The notes: generated by a model from the letters alone, not told the origin. 64,000 nucleotides of DNA from Nymphaea colorata (GCF_008831285.2 NC_045142.1:23313300-23377299); one strand, 5' to 3'; shown: positions 12,060 to 22,475, counted from the stretch's first letter. Numbers and translations are program-made.

Positions 12060-14230
12060 ATCTCTCTTTCTTTTAAATCTTTTGTTTTGTGATTATCAGA
12101 ATTTCCCTCTCTCTTTCTCCATATTCCTCTTATATTCAAGTCTTTCCTCTTTTCATTCTTTTGAATATTCTTCTCCCAAGACCTTTTCATTTGCCGACTT
12201 CACCAAGACCAAAAGTCAAGTAATGACCCAATATTGGAAATCATGCTTGATGGTCTACAACCCCATTCGATTTTCATAAACTTTTCTCTTTTCATGAAAA
12301 TGAAAACATAGTTGTATGTGATGGTAGGTATACATCTAGATGAATGTCATGGTAGGAATCAATGATTTACTCCTAAACATGTAGGGTCAATGTATTCAAC
12401 ATTGATATTCACTTGTGAAATCACAAATGATCACAAGCACCGCTCTAAAAGAACTTAAGAAAGAAGGGATTAAGCTTTAGCTATGTAGCAACTAAATTAG
12501 AGCAAAATCTCATACTTAAATTCTTAAGAGAACATTAAATCGACTCAAAAGTGATTTTCAAGGGTTTCTAAGTAATATTTGTAAAGATCATCTAATTCAA
12601 GATTTTCCTCAAATAAAAACAAATGACTCTTTAAAAACTTTCTTAAAAATTCAGAATATCAAATCTTCAATGTTTTCTCAAACACCGCACTACACTTAAA
12701 ATGTAAAAGATGTTTAAGTCAATAGGAAATGCATCATGGATAAGCATAACCCTTGGATTTGTTACCCCCAGTAAAGGCACTGGGAACAGTCAATCCTCGT
12801 ACTGACAGGGAGTCCCTTTCTCTCTCATTTCAAAATAAAACTTCTTTTTTTTAGAGCACTCCAAAAACCAACCGAAATATTTTTGGGAAGCAAACACCTT
12901 GGATTTTACTTAAGGCTTCAAATTTATGATGGGCATAATAAAGTCCACTTTCCAGATTTGATTTTGGGTTCTAGTACAAATGACGAAAAGTTCTATGCCT
13001 TTATACCGTATCTAAAACTGTTTGTATAGTATGAATCTGATCTGAATTTAACTTTTAAATTCACACCTAACTTTTAAATTAAATGCAAACAACATTATGA
13101 TGTACCTTATTATTTAGCAACACAATTTGTGGTTTTCCCTTCAGATTATTGGTAAACAATATGAACTTCTAAATGATCTCAACTGGTAAAAGGCTGGATA
13201 CATCACTCTTGTGATAATTAGGAAAAAAGCGAAAAAAAGCTCCGATCGCTCTTAATTCTTTTGTTTCACCTTCTTGTTTTTTTTTCAATTCCTATTTCTC
13301 AAATCTACCATATACCAAATGTTGCAGATAGCTAAAAATTAAAACTTGTGCTAAAATGGAGTCACCAAATAAGCACTAACAATGATTTTATAGAGCACCA
13401 AACAGTTGGTTGTGTTACAACACTGGTTTAGAGTAATTTTAGTGGCAAATTTTAATTTTTAGCTATTCAGAAACATTCTGCATTCAATAAATTTAAATCT
13501 TCGAGTCTTAAATTAAGTATTAAATAATTATATCATAAAAGCCCCTGATTTTGGATATTTGACCATATCATAAAGCACATAATGGGTGCAACTCTCAGCA
13601 CCTTTGACAACATAGGATGCTACTTGTAGGCTTCTAAGCAACAATCTAGAGATTGATCAAAGAACATGAGGACTGGTTTATTAGTACTCTCTGTCCATTG
13701 CTATTTATACAGACCCTCATTTCTTGTCTAACCTAATGCCAATCAGTAGCGAAGCTAGGTGTGGGCCACTGCCCATGCAAGCCAACACCATTCCTAGAAA
13801 AGCTTTATTACGAGGGAGTTGGATTTGGGTCTAGCCAAATATAATGTCCACACGAAACTCATGCCTCATAGGCACCAAACCCAACTAAGGTTATTGCCCC
13901 TTTGATAAAATTTTTTGGCTCTGCCACTGATGCTAATGTAGACAAGGTGAAAAAGAAAGAACGAGTGGAAATAATGGGAAACCTGGCTAATAGCAAGTCG
14001 GGCTGCCATGCTTTTTAGCCACTAACACTTCTACTAGTGAGGAACTAGTTTACCAAAATGCAATTCGTGATAAGATCGGGTTACTCACATGGTTTACAAC
14101 CAAAATTTATTTTCACCAACATTGTTTATTTTGCTCATGGGGAACCAAACCTTAATAAAGCCTCGGTAATTGGATCATGATTATTTGTATATCCTCCACC
14201 CATTGCACAATTGTGAAAGATTACTAACTC
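11413..14230. repeat. Second copies of repeats Q and P (order Q then P), copy A
   Basis: The stretch 11,413-12,890 repeats block Q (7,927-9,430) and 13,110-13,800 repeats block P (5,930-6,640), so the order is P-Q ... Q-P in the same orientation. The tract 12,897-13,100 also has a relative at 44,737-44,945. No gene is visible. Confidence 0.65.
12010..12055. repeat. (TA)n microsatellite, copy A
   Basis: An uninterrupted TA tract of about 46 bp. The B counterpart at 36,958-37,038 is nearly twice as long, so it changed length after duplication. Confidence 0.95.
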
Positions 14231-14689
14231 CAAAAGAAAAAAAAAGAATGAGAGAGAGAGGGAGGACAATGGTTTGAGCCCATGGCTACACAAGTCTCAC
14301 ACAACTCATGTGGACAACTTATATACATGCAACTAAGTCCGTCCATGTAAATTAAGTTGTTGGATGGTTGAGAGCAAAATAAAAAAGAATAAGTGTGAAA
14401 TATTATTAGATTATGAAAATACTCATGGCCTTTTTCTCCTTATATTAACCGTCTTCATATTAGATCGTATGATACTGATTAAATGAGTAGGTGACTTTGA
14501 AAAGGTAGAGTTACCATTCAAATTTACTATTTGTATATATTATGAACAACCATAAGTTAATGAATGAAAACGAATGATTGTTCTACTCAGCCTGCATAAC
14601 GGTACGCAATTGTTTTTTTTTTTAAAATCGACTTATAAAACAAGAAAGGGAACGGAAAAAAGAAGGAAACCCATCCAAAATCCTAATCT
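14231..14689. other. Non-coding stretch before FB2, copy A
   Basis: I see no gene. It contains a purine-rich AGAGAG run near 14,250 and an oligo-T near 14,610. It resembles 21,110-21,460, which likewise precedes an FB2 foldback element. Confidence 0.5.
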
Positions 14690-15060
14690 AATAGTTTCTC
14701 TTGTCGCAACCATCTACTTAAAGAAAAATTCATTTCATCTGTGCACTTTGCAAAGCCAAAAGGAAGGTGTCTGAAATGGAAGACAAAGAAGAAGAAGTAG
14801 AAACAAATCTGAGTTAAGAAAATCCACCACAAGCGATTGAAAAGAAGAGGATAAGGAAGAAGAAGAAAGAAATCAAAGTCGCCAAAAATTCACAAGCGAT
14901 TGAGGGCTTGATTCATTTCAGGAAACAGGAAAGAGAATCTCGTTTCTTGTGGATTTTGGGGTTCTTTGATTTGTTTCTTCTCCTTCTTCTTCCCATTTGC
15001 TTGTCGATTTTCCCAACTTTAATTTGTTTGTTCTTCTTCCATTTTAAGATCATTATGTCC
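14690..15060. mobile_element. Foldback element FB2, copy A, right arm truncated
   Basis: The left half (AATCCTAATCTAATAG, GCACTTTGCAAAGCC, AAATCCACCACAAGCGATTG) matches the left arm of the complete element at 21,460-21,912. The right half follows in inverted form (TTGTGGATTTTGGGGTTC, CCATTTGCTTGT) but stops near 15,055 before the outer part of the arm. No coding function is expected. The B copy at 39,690-40,060 has the same truncation. Confidence 0.75.
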
Positions 15061-16035
15061 TTCCAAAGGAAATCTTTATCTCCTTTTCTCTCATATTTTT
15101 ATGGTTGATATAAATCACCCACAAAATCAATGACTTTGCAAGTTCAAAACTGCTAGATGCAAATGACTAAACATTAAATTAAATTTAATGTTGAAATACA
15201 GTTGTGGAATGAGCATTAACAAGGACATATAGAGACAAAGACTGCTTGTCATGCTTTAGTAATTGTTTATAGTGCTTGTAACGGCAAACTTTTTATTTTC
15301 TAAGTATTCGGCAGCACTTGACAAATGAAGTAGTGAATAATCATGTCATAAAATCGCCTGATTTTGGATATTTGACCATGTCAAAATCCCTACCTTTGAC
15401 ATCCCTAGTTGATAGTCTGCACTATTTCATTACATTGTTGTCACTGGGAGGACTCTTTCCTTGCTTACATTTTTAAGATCTTAGAAAACAAAACTTTGCT
15501 ATTCCACTAGTCGCACATTTTCTAAGTTGGTCTGGTGGGTTGGTCACTAAAGATCTGTCGTTTCCATCAGACTATCAGGACCTGATGAATAAAATTGAAT
15601 CACTTCTTATGGATTCGTTGAAAATGATTCTGATCAGTTTATCATCTACAGAAAGCGCTGTTGTGGAATCCTCATGGATAACAATGCAGTCTGTTTGATA
15701 ATATGGTCAAAGTGGTGGCATCATTTCTTCTGTCCAAACCAGAGAATCCGTTAGATATGATTCAAAATGAATCTTATTCTATCATCGATCATAGATCATA
15801 GATTCCAATTTCTATCGTTTAGACTTTTAGATATATAAACACTAGGTGGCTAAAACACAATGAAATCCAATTTAAAGCATATTTTTATTAGATCGTGCAA
15901 ATTTGAGTGTGTCGTTCATACCATTACACAAGAAAAAAACAAATTGCACTAACGAAGTGCGGAGGAAGTGAACACCAAGATAGTTTTGTGACAACGTCAA
16001 CTTACAGGGGGTGTTTTCGGCAACCTTGTGTAATG
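15061..16035. repeat. Dispersed non-coding segment E, copy A
   Basis: No gene is visible. From about 15,410 to 16,035 it is matched by 59,503-59,990 (GAATCACTTCTTATGGATTC, ATCATTTCTTCTGTCC, GGTGGCTAAAACACAATG), which lacks about 150 bp near 15,430-15,580. The third copy ends at the point where the tandem array begins here, so the array arose in or was inserted into this segment. Confidence 0.75.
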
Positions 16036-16482
16036 CTGATAAAGAGAGACTCTCTCTCTCTCATGGCATCATCATCTAACCATGCTCTATGAAAATTTTT
16101 TTATAAATGTAGATATATTATGAAAACCACAACAATCACGGTGATGATGTGGATGGTCAAATGATGATGATGACGATGCAGAGAGAGAGTCTCTCTTGTC
16201 ATGGCATCATCATTAACATCAACATCGTGTTACATCTCCGTGAAAAGTTTTCTATAAATGTAAAAATATTATGGAAAACCACCACAATCACTGTGAAGAT
16301 GTTGATGGTCAGATGATGATGATGACGATGCCGAGAGAGAGTCTCTCTCTCATGGCATCATCATCATCATCATCTAACCTTCAACATCATCATCGTGTCA
16401 CATCTCTATGAAATTTTTTTTATAAATGTAAATATATTATGAAAAACAACCACAATCACGGTGATGATGTTGATAGTCAGAA

Positions 16483-16522
<40 letters not shown>

Positions 16523-17735
16523 ATGTCGATCGACAGAGAATCTCTCTCTCATGGCATCATCATCATCATCTAACCATCAACATCATCATCGCATCATCGC
16601 GTTACTTCTTTGTCTCTCTCATGGCATCATCATCATCATCTAACCATCAACATCATCATCGCGTTACTTCTTTGTGAAAAGTTCTTTATAAATGTAAATG
16701 TATTATCGGAAATCACCACAATCATGGTGATGATGTTGATGGTCGGATGATGAAGATGACGATGTCGAGCAAAAGAAAGTCTCTCTCTCATGACATCATC
16801 TTCATCGCGTTACATTTCTGTGAAAAGATTTTTTATAAATGTAAATATATTATGGAAAACTACCACAATCACCGTGATAATGTTGATCGTCAGATGATGA
16901 TGATGACGATGCCGAGAGAGAGAGAGATCATGGCATCATCTTCAACATCATCTAACCATCAACATCATCATCGTGTTACATCTCTGTGAAAAGTTTTCCA
17001 TAAATGTAAATATATTATGGAAAACCACCATAATTATGGTGATCATGTTGATGGTCAAATGATGATGATGAGGATGCAGGGAGAGAGAGCCTCTCTCTCA
17101 TGGCATCATCATCATCGTCATCTAACAATCAACATCATTATCGCGTTACAACTATTTGAAAAGTTTTTTATAAATGTAAATATATTATGAAAAACCACTA
17201 CAATCACGGTGATGAGGTTGATGGTCAGATGATGATGACGATGCTGAGAAAGAGAGTCTATCTCTGTCTTGGCATCATCATCATCTAACCATCAACATCA
17301 TCATCGCGTTACATGTAAAAAGTTTTTGATAAATGTAAATATATTATAGAAAATCACCACAATAACGGCGATGATGTTTATGCTCAAATGATGATTTTGT
17401 TGATGTAGAAAGAAAGAGAGTCTCTCTCTCATGTCATCATCATTATCATCTGACCATCAACATTGTCATCATGTTACATCTTTGTGAAAAGATTTTTATA
17501 AATGTAAATATATTATGTAAAACCACCACAATCACGGTGATGATGTTGACGGTCAGATGATGAAGATGACGATGCCGAGCAAAAGAAAGTCTCTCTCTTA
17601 GCATCGTCATCATCATCATCTGACCATCAACATCATCATCGTGTCTCTGTGAAAAGTTTTTTATAAATGTAAATATATTATGGAAAACCACCGTCAGATG
17701 ATGATGATGACGATGTCGAGAGAGAGAGATAGGCC
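16036..17735. repeat. Tandem array of palindromic ~165-bp monomers, copy A
   Basis: Ten copies of the anchor TATAAATGTAAATATATTAT (or close variants) start at 16102, 16253, 16421, 16687, 16834, 16999, 17169, 17328, 17497 and 17662. Spacings are 147-170 bp except one of 266 bp, where a CTCTCTCATGGCATCATC ... block is repeated internally. Each monomer carries a dyad: CCATCAACATCATCATCG on one side and CGGTGATGATGTTGATGG on the other, flanking the anchor, plus a GAGAGAGTCTCTCTC palindrome. The ORFs in it (Met/Asp or His/Ser-rich) are by-products of ATG/ATC triplets. I see no protein function. Confidence 0.92.
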
Positions 17736-17949
17736 GGCACACCGTTACACATAATTACGATATATGACAAAAAAAGGCCGATTGCTCTCCCTTTTTGCCC
17801 TCCCTTAATTAGTCGAGTAGAGCGAGAGAGCGAGCGAGAGGGGGAGGTCAAGTTTTCGCTTATTTAGTAACTTTTATGTGAAAGAGCGAGCGTACTTTGA
17901 CCTTAAATTTAATAACATTTTTCAGAAATCTGTCAAAATATTTGTTTTT

Positions 17950-18180
17950 TCAAGTTATTGATTGATTGTTTACGAACCATTCCTCAAAGTGGGACGGTGA
18001 GATTCTTGCAGGCACTAAGGTATTTGATCATATGTGCATTTTTATTCTTGCGGCCCTGCCCTTTATGATTATTTACCAGGCCTTTTATGCTGGTCGTGGA
18101 TGTGACATGATGCTTAGTCACAATCTTCTTTATTGTGCAGGAAACAAGGAAATGGGTGCAGATAATTGATTGCAGAGAAG
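17950..18180 (+). other. Possible exon-like fragment, unrecognised
   Basis: A candidate open stretch (17,966-18,010 in the frame reading KWDGEILAGTK) is followed by AAG|GTATTTGATC, and 18,140 by TTATTGTGCAG|GAAACAAGG, which fit a 5' and 3' splice site around a ~130-bp intron. Joining would continue in frame for about 15 codons. I recognise no domain. The same sequence is in B at 42,930-43,160 without substitutions in this part. It could equally be chance in AT-rich DNA. Confidence 0.2.
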
Positions 18181-18444
18181 GGTTTTTTTTTTTTTTTTTT
18201 TTTCTAGAACATTCATTATCCCCTTATCTTCTCCACCATATTTTTGCTTTCTAGGGGAAAAAACATTTACTGTGGTATGTTTCAAACTAAATTTTTTAAG
18301 ATCTTGGACGTGAATGTACTAAATGAAATAGTGGTAAGCTTGTACTTCGACCATGAAGTGCAACACAATAAAAAACAAGAAGCAACTTCGAAAACCACAA
18401 AGCATCAGCCATAGAGGTGATGCAAGATGTGAGAGATAAAGGAC

Positions 18445-18480
<36 letters not shown>

Positions 18481-18501
18481 ATGTATGTATGTATAGAGAG
18501 G

Positions 18502-18532
<31 letters not shown>

Positions 18533-18560
18533 TAGAGAGGGCATACCGCATGGCTGAAAC
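18181..18560. repeat. Low-complexity cluster: poly-T, (TA)n, (GTAT)n, (GA)n, copy A
   Basis: A T-run of about 22 lies at 18,182, a TA tract at 18,448-18,476, GTAT repeats at 18,478-18,496 and GA repeats at 18,505-18,530. The ORFs across it exist in three overlapping minus-strand frames, as expected for simple repeats and not for a gene. Confidence 0.9.
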
Positions 18561-18719
18561 AGGTCTTCGCCATAGAGAGCAAAACAAGGAAAAGCAAGAA
18601 ACATCTGCACAAAGCATAAAGCATCAGCCATGGAAGCGATGCAAGAAGTGAAAGAGGGAGAAAAGAGAGGCACAGAAAGAATATGAGGAAAATTATTTTT
18701 CAGAATCCAAACATGTGGG

Positions 18720-19260
18720 AGAAGAAGAACTATGAAGGTGGAGTGGGGAAGAAGAAGAAGAAGAACAATGGTGGGATATGAGGAAAGAGTGTTAAAAAAT
18801 AAAAATGAAGAAGAAGAAGAAACAATTTAAAGTGGTTTAGTGTTTAATCACTACATCCAGGGAAGGCCGCAATTTTTGACGTTGGGGTTGTTGGGAACAG
18901 CATTTCATTATATAGCAGTCATACATCCAATATTTGATCCTTATGCTAAGGAGCTATTGCAGCTTCTTTTTATTAACATTAATGCAAAAGATTTTTCATT
19001 TACAATGCCGTTTTCTTCCTGCCATACAAATATTTAATTGATATTTTCTCTTTGTTTATAGCCTGACCTTTGTATGTTTATTCCATATATACTCGACTTC
19101 ATACTTTATTGCTTTCATCCTTCCCCAAGCCGGACGGCTATTCAGGTTCTTGCAATTTACTTCATAATTAAAGATGTTATTTAATTAAAGATGTTATTTG
19201 AAACTTAATTGAGTTGTTGCTTTCCTGAAGAAAGCAACGATCTGCATATTGTCTGCAGGT
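18720..19260. repeat. Dispersed repeat R, copy 1
   Basis: It shares order and sequence with 22,770-23,180 and 58,380-58,940: a (GAA)n purine run, AATTTAAAGTGGTTTAGTGT, CATTTCATTATATAGCAGTC, ATTTTTCATTTAC and GATAAAGAAAGCAA-like blocks. The duplicated segment A/B boundary (18,981) falls inside this repeat. No terminal repeats or coding capacity were found. Confidence 0.65.
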
Positions 19261-19529
19261 CATTCTCTACTCGTATCTTTTTCAATTAGAAACTTACTTT
19301 GATACCATGTTAACAAAAATAAAAATGAACATAAAAATGAGGCAATTTGAATTGGATATACCTTTAACCAGGTCTGCTTTTTTGGATATCTACATTCAAA
19401 TACTCAAATTTGGATTTGAATATGAACAAAGACAAATATATCTGAATCCGAAAACAAATTGGCTGCTCCGTATGACAGCATGTCAGTCAAGTTGTTTTGG
19501 CTCTGTGTTGGTACGACAGGAGTGGAGAT
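19261..19529. other. Non-coding AT-rich stretch
   Basis: No gene is supported. A 92-codon ORF begins at 19,307 but runs on into the hAT-like GAGCTCGAGCTC sequence, shows no family motif and has no counterpart elsewhere in the window. Confidence 0.5.
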
Positions 19530-20075
19530 TAGGGATGCTCAACGAGCAAGCTGAGCTCGAGCTCAACTCGAGCCGTATGAGGTGAGCTCGAGGTCGACTC
19601 GTTTAACCGAGTCTAAGCTCGTGTCTCTTCATGTAGATTTTATGTTTTTCAAGTGACTAATGTATAACGATGACCTTAGTTATATTCTAATAAAATGATA
19701 TACATGCAAGAATCCCTCCTTTATTATCAAAAAATGGGTATTTACATAAAGCTAGAACCCCATTTTGACAAAAAAATAATTTAAAAAAATAACTAAAAAA
19801 AACAATAAGGAGGAAAGCTATGCCCCAAATCTTTGAATGCTCTATGTAGCTTAACTAGTTTAAAAGTTTCACATTTTTATGTAAGTTATTTTAAGTTTTT
19901 GAAATTACAAAATAAGAACAAGCACTGAACAAGTCTAATCAAGTTTAATCTGATCGACTTCATCCAACTCAAAGTAGACGAGTTTTAAACTCGAGTTATT
20001 AGTTAAGCTGAAAGTGGATTAGCTAACGAGTCGAGGTCAAGTGGAGTTTAACCAGTTTGGGTACAGCCCATGTTG
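19530..20075 (+). mobile_element. hAT-like non-autonomous element, diverged
   Basis: The left end reads TAGGGATGCTCAACGAGC and enters GAGCTCGAGCTCAACTCG repeats. The interior contains AAACTCGAGTTATTAG and CTAACGAGTCGAG, and a possible right end reads GGGTACAGCCCA near 20,070. The termini resemble those of the well-defined element at 60,053-60,748 (TAGGGCTGCACA). I find no matching 8-bp target duplication, so limits and family are tentative. Confidence 0.45.
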
Positions 20076-20144
20076 GGTTGGCTCAAAAGCGATATACGAT
20101 ATGGACCATTTGCTTCATTTAATCTAATCGACCATCTTAAGTAA

Positions 20145-20460
20145 ACCATCCTACTCGGCTATGCCCTATTGCTGGTAGAAAGTGAAGCTTCTTTCATTTG
20201 GCTGCTTAACACATGGCTTAAGGCAATGCGTGGATGCCATCCAGAAGTAATCATATCTGACCATAACCCTAAAATAAGCATGGGCATGAAGAATGTATTT
20301 CCTTCCGTGGATCATCGTTTCCGCAAGTGGCAAATCATAACGAGATTCCCTGAAAAGTTGGGTGATAAATCTAACATGGACAAAAATATTAAAGATGACT
20401 TCTTCAAATGCATGAACCTGGAATCATTTGATGAGTTTGAGACATGTTGGTCAACATTTG
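20145..20460 (+). pseudogene. FAR1/FRS-type MULE transposase fragment
   Basis: A 100-codon open stretch resembles the middle of the MULE transposase domain found in FAR1/FHY3-related proteins and in Mutator-like transposases. Visible blocks are YALLLVESEASFIWL and TWLKAMRGCHPEVIISDHNP, then VFPSVDHRFRKWQI, FPEKLGDKS and FEKC-like FFKCMNLESFDEFETCW. In the family, the Asp of the (I)TDxD stretch and the HRxCxWH stretch belong to the catalytic core; here they read SDHN and HRFRKWQ, so the second acidic position and the final His are changed. It starts after an in-frame stop at 20,142 and ends where repeat P begins. It is a transposon scrap, not a host gene. Confidence 0.75.
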
Positions 20461-21105
20461 GCATTCAATAAATTCAAATCCTCCAGTCTTGAATTAAGTA
20501 TTCAATAATCATATCATTAATGCCCCTGATTTTGGATATTTGACCACGTCATCAAGCATATAATATAATGGGTGAAACTCTCAGCATCTTTGACAACATC
20601 GGCTGCTAGTTGTAGGCTTCTAAGCAACAATCTAGAGATTGATCAAGGAACATGAGGACTGGTTTATTAGTAGACTTTGTCCATTTCTATATATGCAGTC
20701 CCTCATTTAATGTCCACACAAAACTCACGTCAAGCCTCATAGACACCAAATTCAACTAAGGTCAGTGCCCCTTTGATAGAATTTTCGGCTCCGCCACTGA
20801 TGCTAATGTAGACAAGTTGGTCAAATGGCAAGAACGAATGGAAAGAAAAGGAAACCTGGCTAATATCTAGTCGGACTGCCATGCATTTTAGCCACTAACA
20901 CTTCTACTAGTGAGAAACTAGTTTACCAAAATGCAATTAGTGATAAGATTGGCTTACTTACATGGTTTACAACCAGAATTTATTCTCCCCAACATTTTTT
21001 ATTGTCCTCATGGTGAGCCAGACCTCAATAAAGCCTAGGTAATTGGATCATGATTAATTGTATAGCCACCACCCATTCCACCATTGTGAAAGATTACTTA
21101 CTCCA
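20461..21105. repeat. Repeat P-type block, third copy
   Basis: The sequence CATTCAATAAATTCAAATCC, TTGGATATTTGACCA, GCTTCTAAGCAACAATCTAG and GCTAATGTAGACAAG matches 13,460-14,230. The junction with the transposase fragment at 20,460 is abrupt. No gene is visible. Confidence 0.7.
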
Positions 21106-21172
21106 AAAGGAAAGAGAGATAAGGAAAGAGAGAGAAATAGAGAGAGAGAGGGAGAGAGGGAGAGAGAGAGAG
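21106..21172. repeat. (GA)n purine-rich microsatellite
   Basis: An almost pure AG run of about 65 bp. It yields a meaningless Arg/Glu-rich reading frame. Confidence 0.9.
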
Positions 21173-21194
21173 GCGGGGCCAAAAGGTACCCTGC

Positions 21195-21270
21195 CACATT
21201 AATCATAAATTGTCAATTCAAAATGGGGCCAATCCCCATGTTCTAAAGAAACCTACCAAAATCCTTATAT
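21195..21270. mobile_element. Terminal fragment of foldback family FB3
   Basis: AATTGTCAATTCAAAATGG and AAACCTACCAAAATCC match the right arm of the element at 21,998-22,475. Only the end is present. Confidence 0.55.
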
Positions 21271-21459
21271 TTGTCTTAACCGTCCATTCTCTTAGGTCAA
21301 ACAAATAATTTCCTATATGTATATATCATGATCAACCCTAAGTTTATATATGAAAACAAAACAATTGAACGTTCTATTTAGCCTGCATGATCATATGCCA
21401 TTGTTTTGGTTTCCAGTCGACTTATAAAACATGAAGGGACCGAAAAAAGTACACCCAAC

Positions 21460-21912
21460 CAAAATCCTTATCTAATAGTTTCTCTCATGGCTATGGAATA
21501 ATTCATTTCACCCCTGCACTTTGCAAAGCGAAAAGGAAGGTGTCCAAAATAGAAGAAGAAGAAGAAGAAGAAACAAATCAGAGTTAAGAAAATCCACCAC
21601 AAGCGATTGAAAAGAAGAGGTGGAAGAAGTAGAAGAACAAAGAAATCAAAGTCACCAAAATCCACAATCGATTGAGCACATGATTCATTTCAGGAATCAG
21701 GAAAGAGAATCTTGCTTCTTGTGGATTTTGGGGTTCTGTGATTTGTTTCTTCTTCTTCCCATTTGCTTGTGGATTTTCCAAACTTTGATTTGTTTGTGCT
21801 TCTTTTTCCATTTTAAACACTTTCCCTTCGGCTTTGCACAGTGCATGGATGAAGTGAATTATTCCAAAGCCAAATGGTCGCCATGAGAGGAGCTTTAGGT
21901 TAGGATTTTGCA
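21460..21912. mobile_element. Foldback element FB2, complete
   Basis: Arms 21,460-21,671 and 21,718-21,912 are inverted copies. Outer ends read CAAAATCCTTATCTAATAG and, inverted, GGTTAGGATTTTGCATGG. TTCTCTCATGGC, GCACTTTGCAAAGC and AAATCCAC(C)ACAAGCG blocks recur inverted on the right. It has no coding capacity. Truncated relatives are at 14,690 and 39,690, and a lone right arm at 43,964-44,110. Confidence 0.8.
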
Positions 21913-21997
21913 TGGGTTTGCATGTGTCCACATGGGTATTGCATGTGAGACTTGTCGCCTAGATTAGTCAGGGCTCAAACCTATGTCTCTCGTGAAA

Positions 21998-22475
21998 TGG
22001 ATTTTGGTAGGTTTTTTTGAACCAAAGTTGTAACAAATACAAAACATAGCCATTGGCTCCACTTTGAATTGACAACTTACCTTTTAACATTTAGTTAGGA
22101 TTCCTTTCCTTTGTTGCTTTCATTCAATATCAATTTGCTCTTGTACCAAATATTGAAATATACACCCTCAATAATTTTATATAATAGCAAATTGATCTGC
22201 TCAAAATTGCAGTACTCCGTGGACTCATGATGGTAAAACGAAGGCAAGAAAAGGGATGCATACAAAAAAGTAAAGTCACCTCTCATTTACTGTCTTGTAT
22301 TGGTTGGTTGGACCAATTAATTGATTGAAAAAGGAAGTCCCCACTTCAGTGAAGGAAAGCAATAAAGGAAAGGAATCATGATTAAATATTAGAAGGTAGG
22401 CTGCCAATTCAAATTAGAGCCAGTAACCATGTTCTATCTTACAATTTTGGTTCAAAAAAACCTATCTAAATCCAC
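21998..22475. mobile_element. Foldback element FB3
   Basis: The left arm begins ATGGATTTTGGTAGGTTTTT and contains TTGAACCAAAGTTGTAAC and GGATTCCTTTCCTTTG. The right arm repeats these inverted (CAAAGG-type AAAGGAAAGGAATC, ACAATTTTGGTTCAAAA, AACCTATCTAAATCCAC). Arms are about 21,998-22,130 and 22,340-22,475, separated by about 200 bp without an ORF of note. A clean target duplication was not found. Confidence 0.75.

Larger units (their letters stand above)
1..18981. repeat. Segmental duplication, copy A
   Basis: This block is collinear with 25,826-43,963. Position 1 pairs with about 25,826, and both copies stay alignable to 18,981/43,963, where B switches to unrelated repeat DNA. The left limit of A lies outside the window. 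Net length differences are an 893-bp loss in B (A about 9,300-10,215), a longer TA tract in B near 36,960-37,038, and a 21-bp contraction in B's tandem array. Substitutions are a few percent on the left (for example 4 in 120 bp at 361-480) and nearly absent from about 15,175 to 18,980. This is direct sequence comparison by eye, so percentages are approximate. Confidence 0.93.

Noticed and set aside
16747-16989. 80-codon ORF and 98-codon minus-strand ORF conserved between A and B with Met-Met-Met and His-His-His runs
   Set aside because: They are translations of ATG/ATC triplets in the tandem array; conservation reflects the near-identity of the whole DNA segment.
16036-17735. CRISPR-like array
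   Set aside because: Repeats are ~165 bp and contiguous, with no unique spacers, in a plant-type genome.
18296-18673. 125-codon minus-strand ORF repeated in B
   Set aside because: Three overlapping frames are open through the TA/GTAT/GA repeats. The B copy changes frame because the repeat length differs, so no protein is conserved.
19530-20075. Complete hAT element with target duplication
   Set aside because: The ends resemble the family, but the flanking 8-mers (GTGGAGAT and TGTTGGGT) do not match, so it is reported only as a diverged, uncertain copy.
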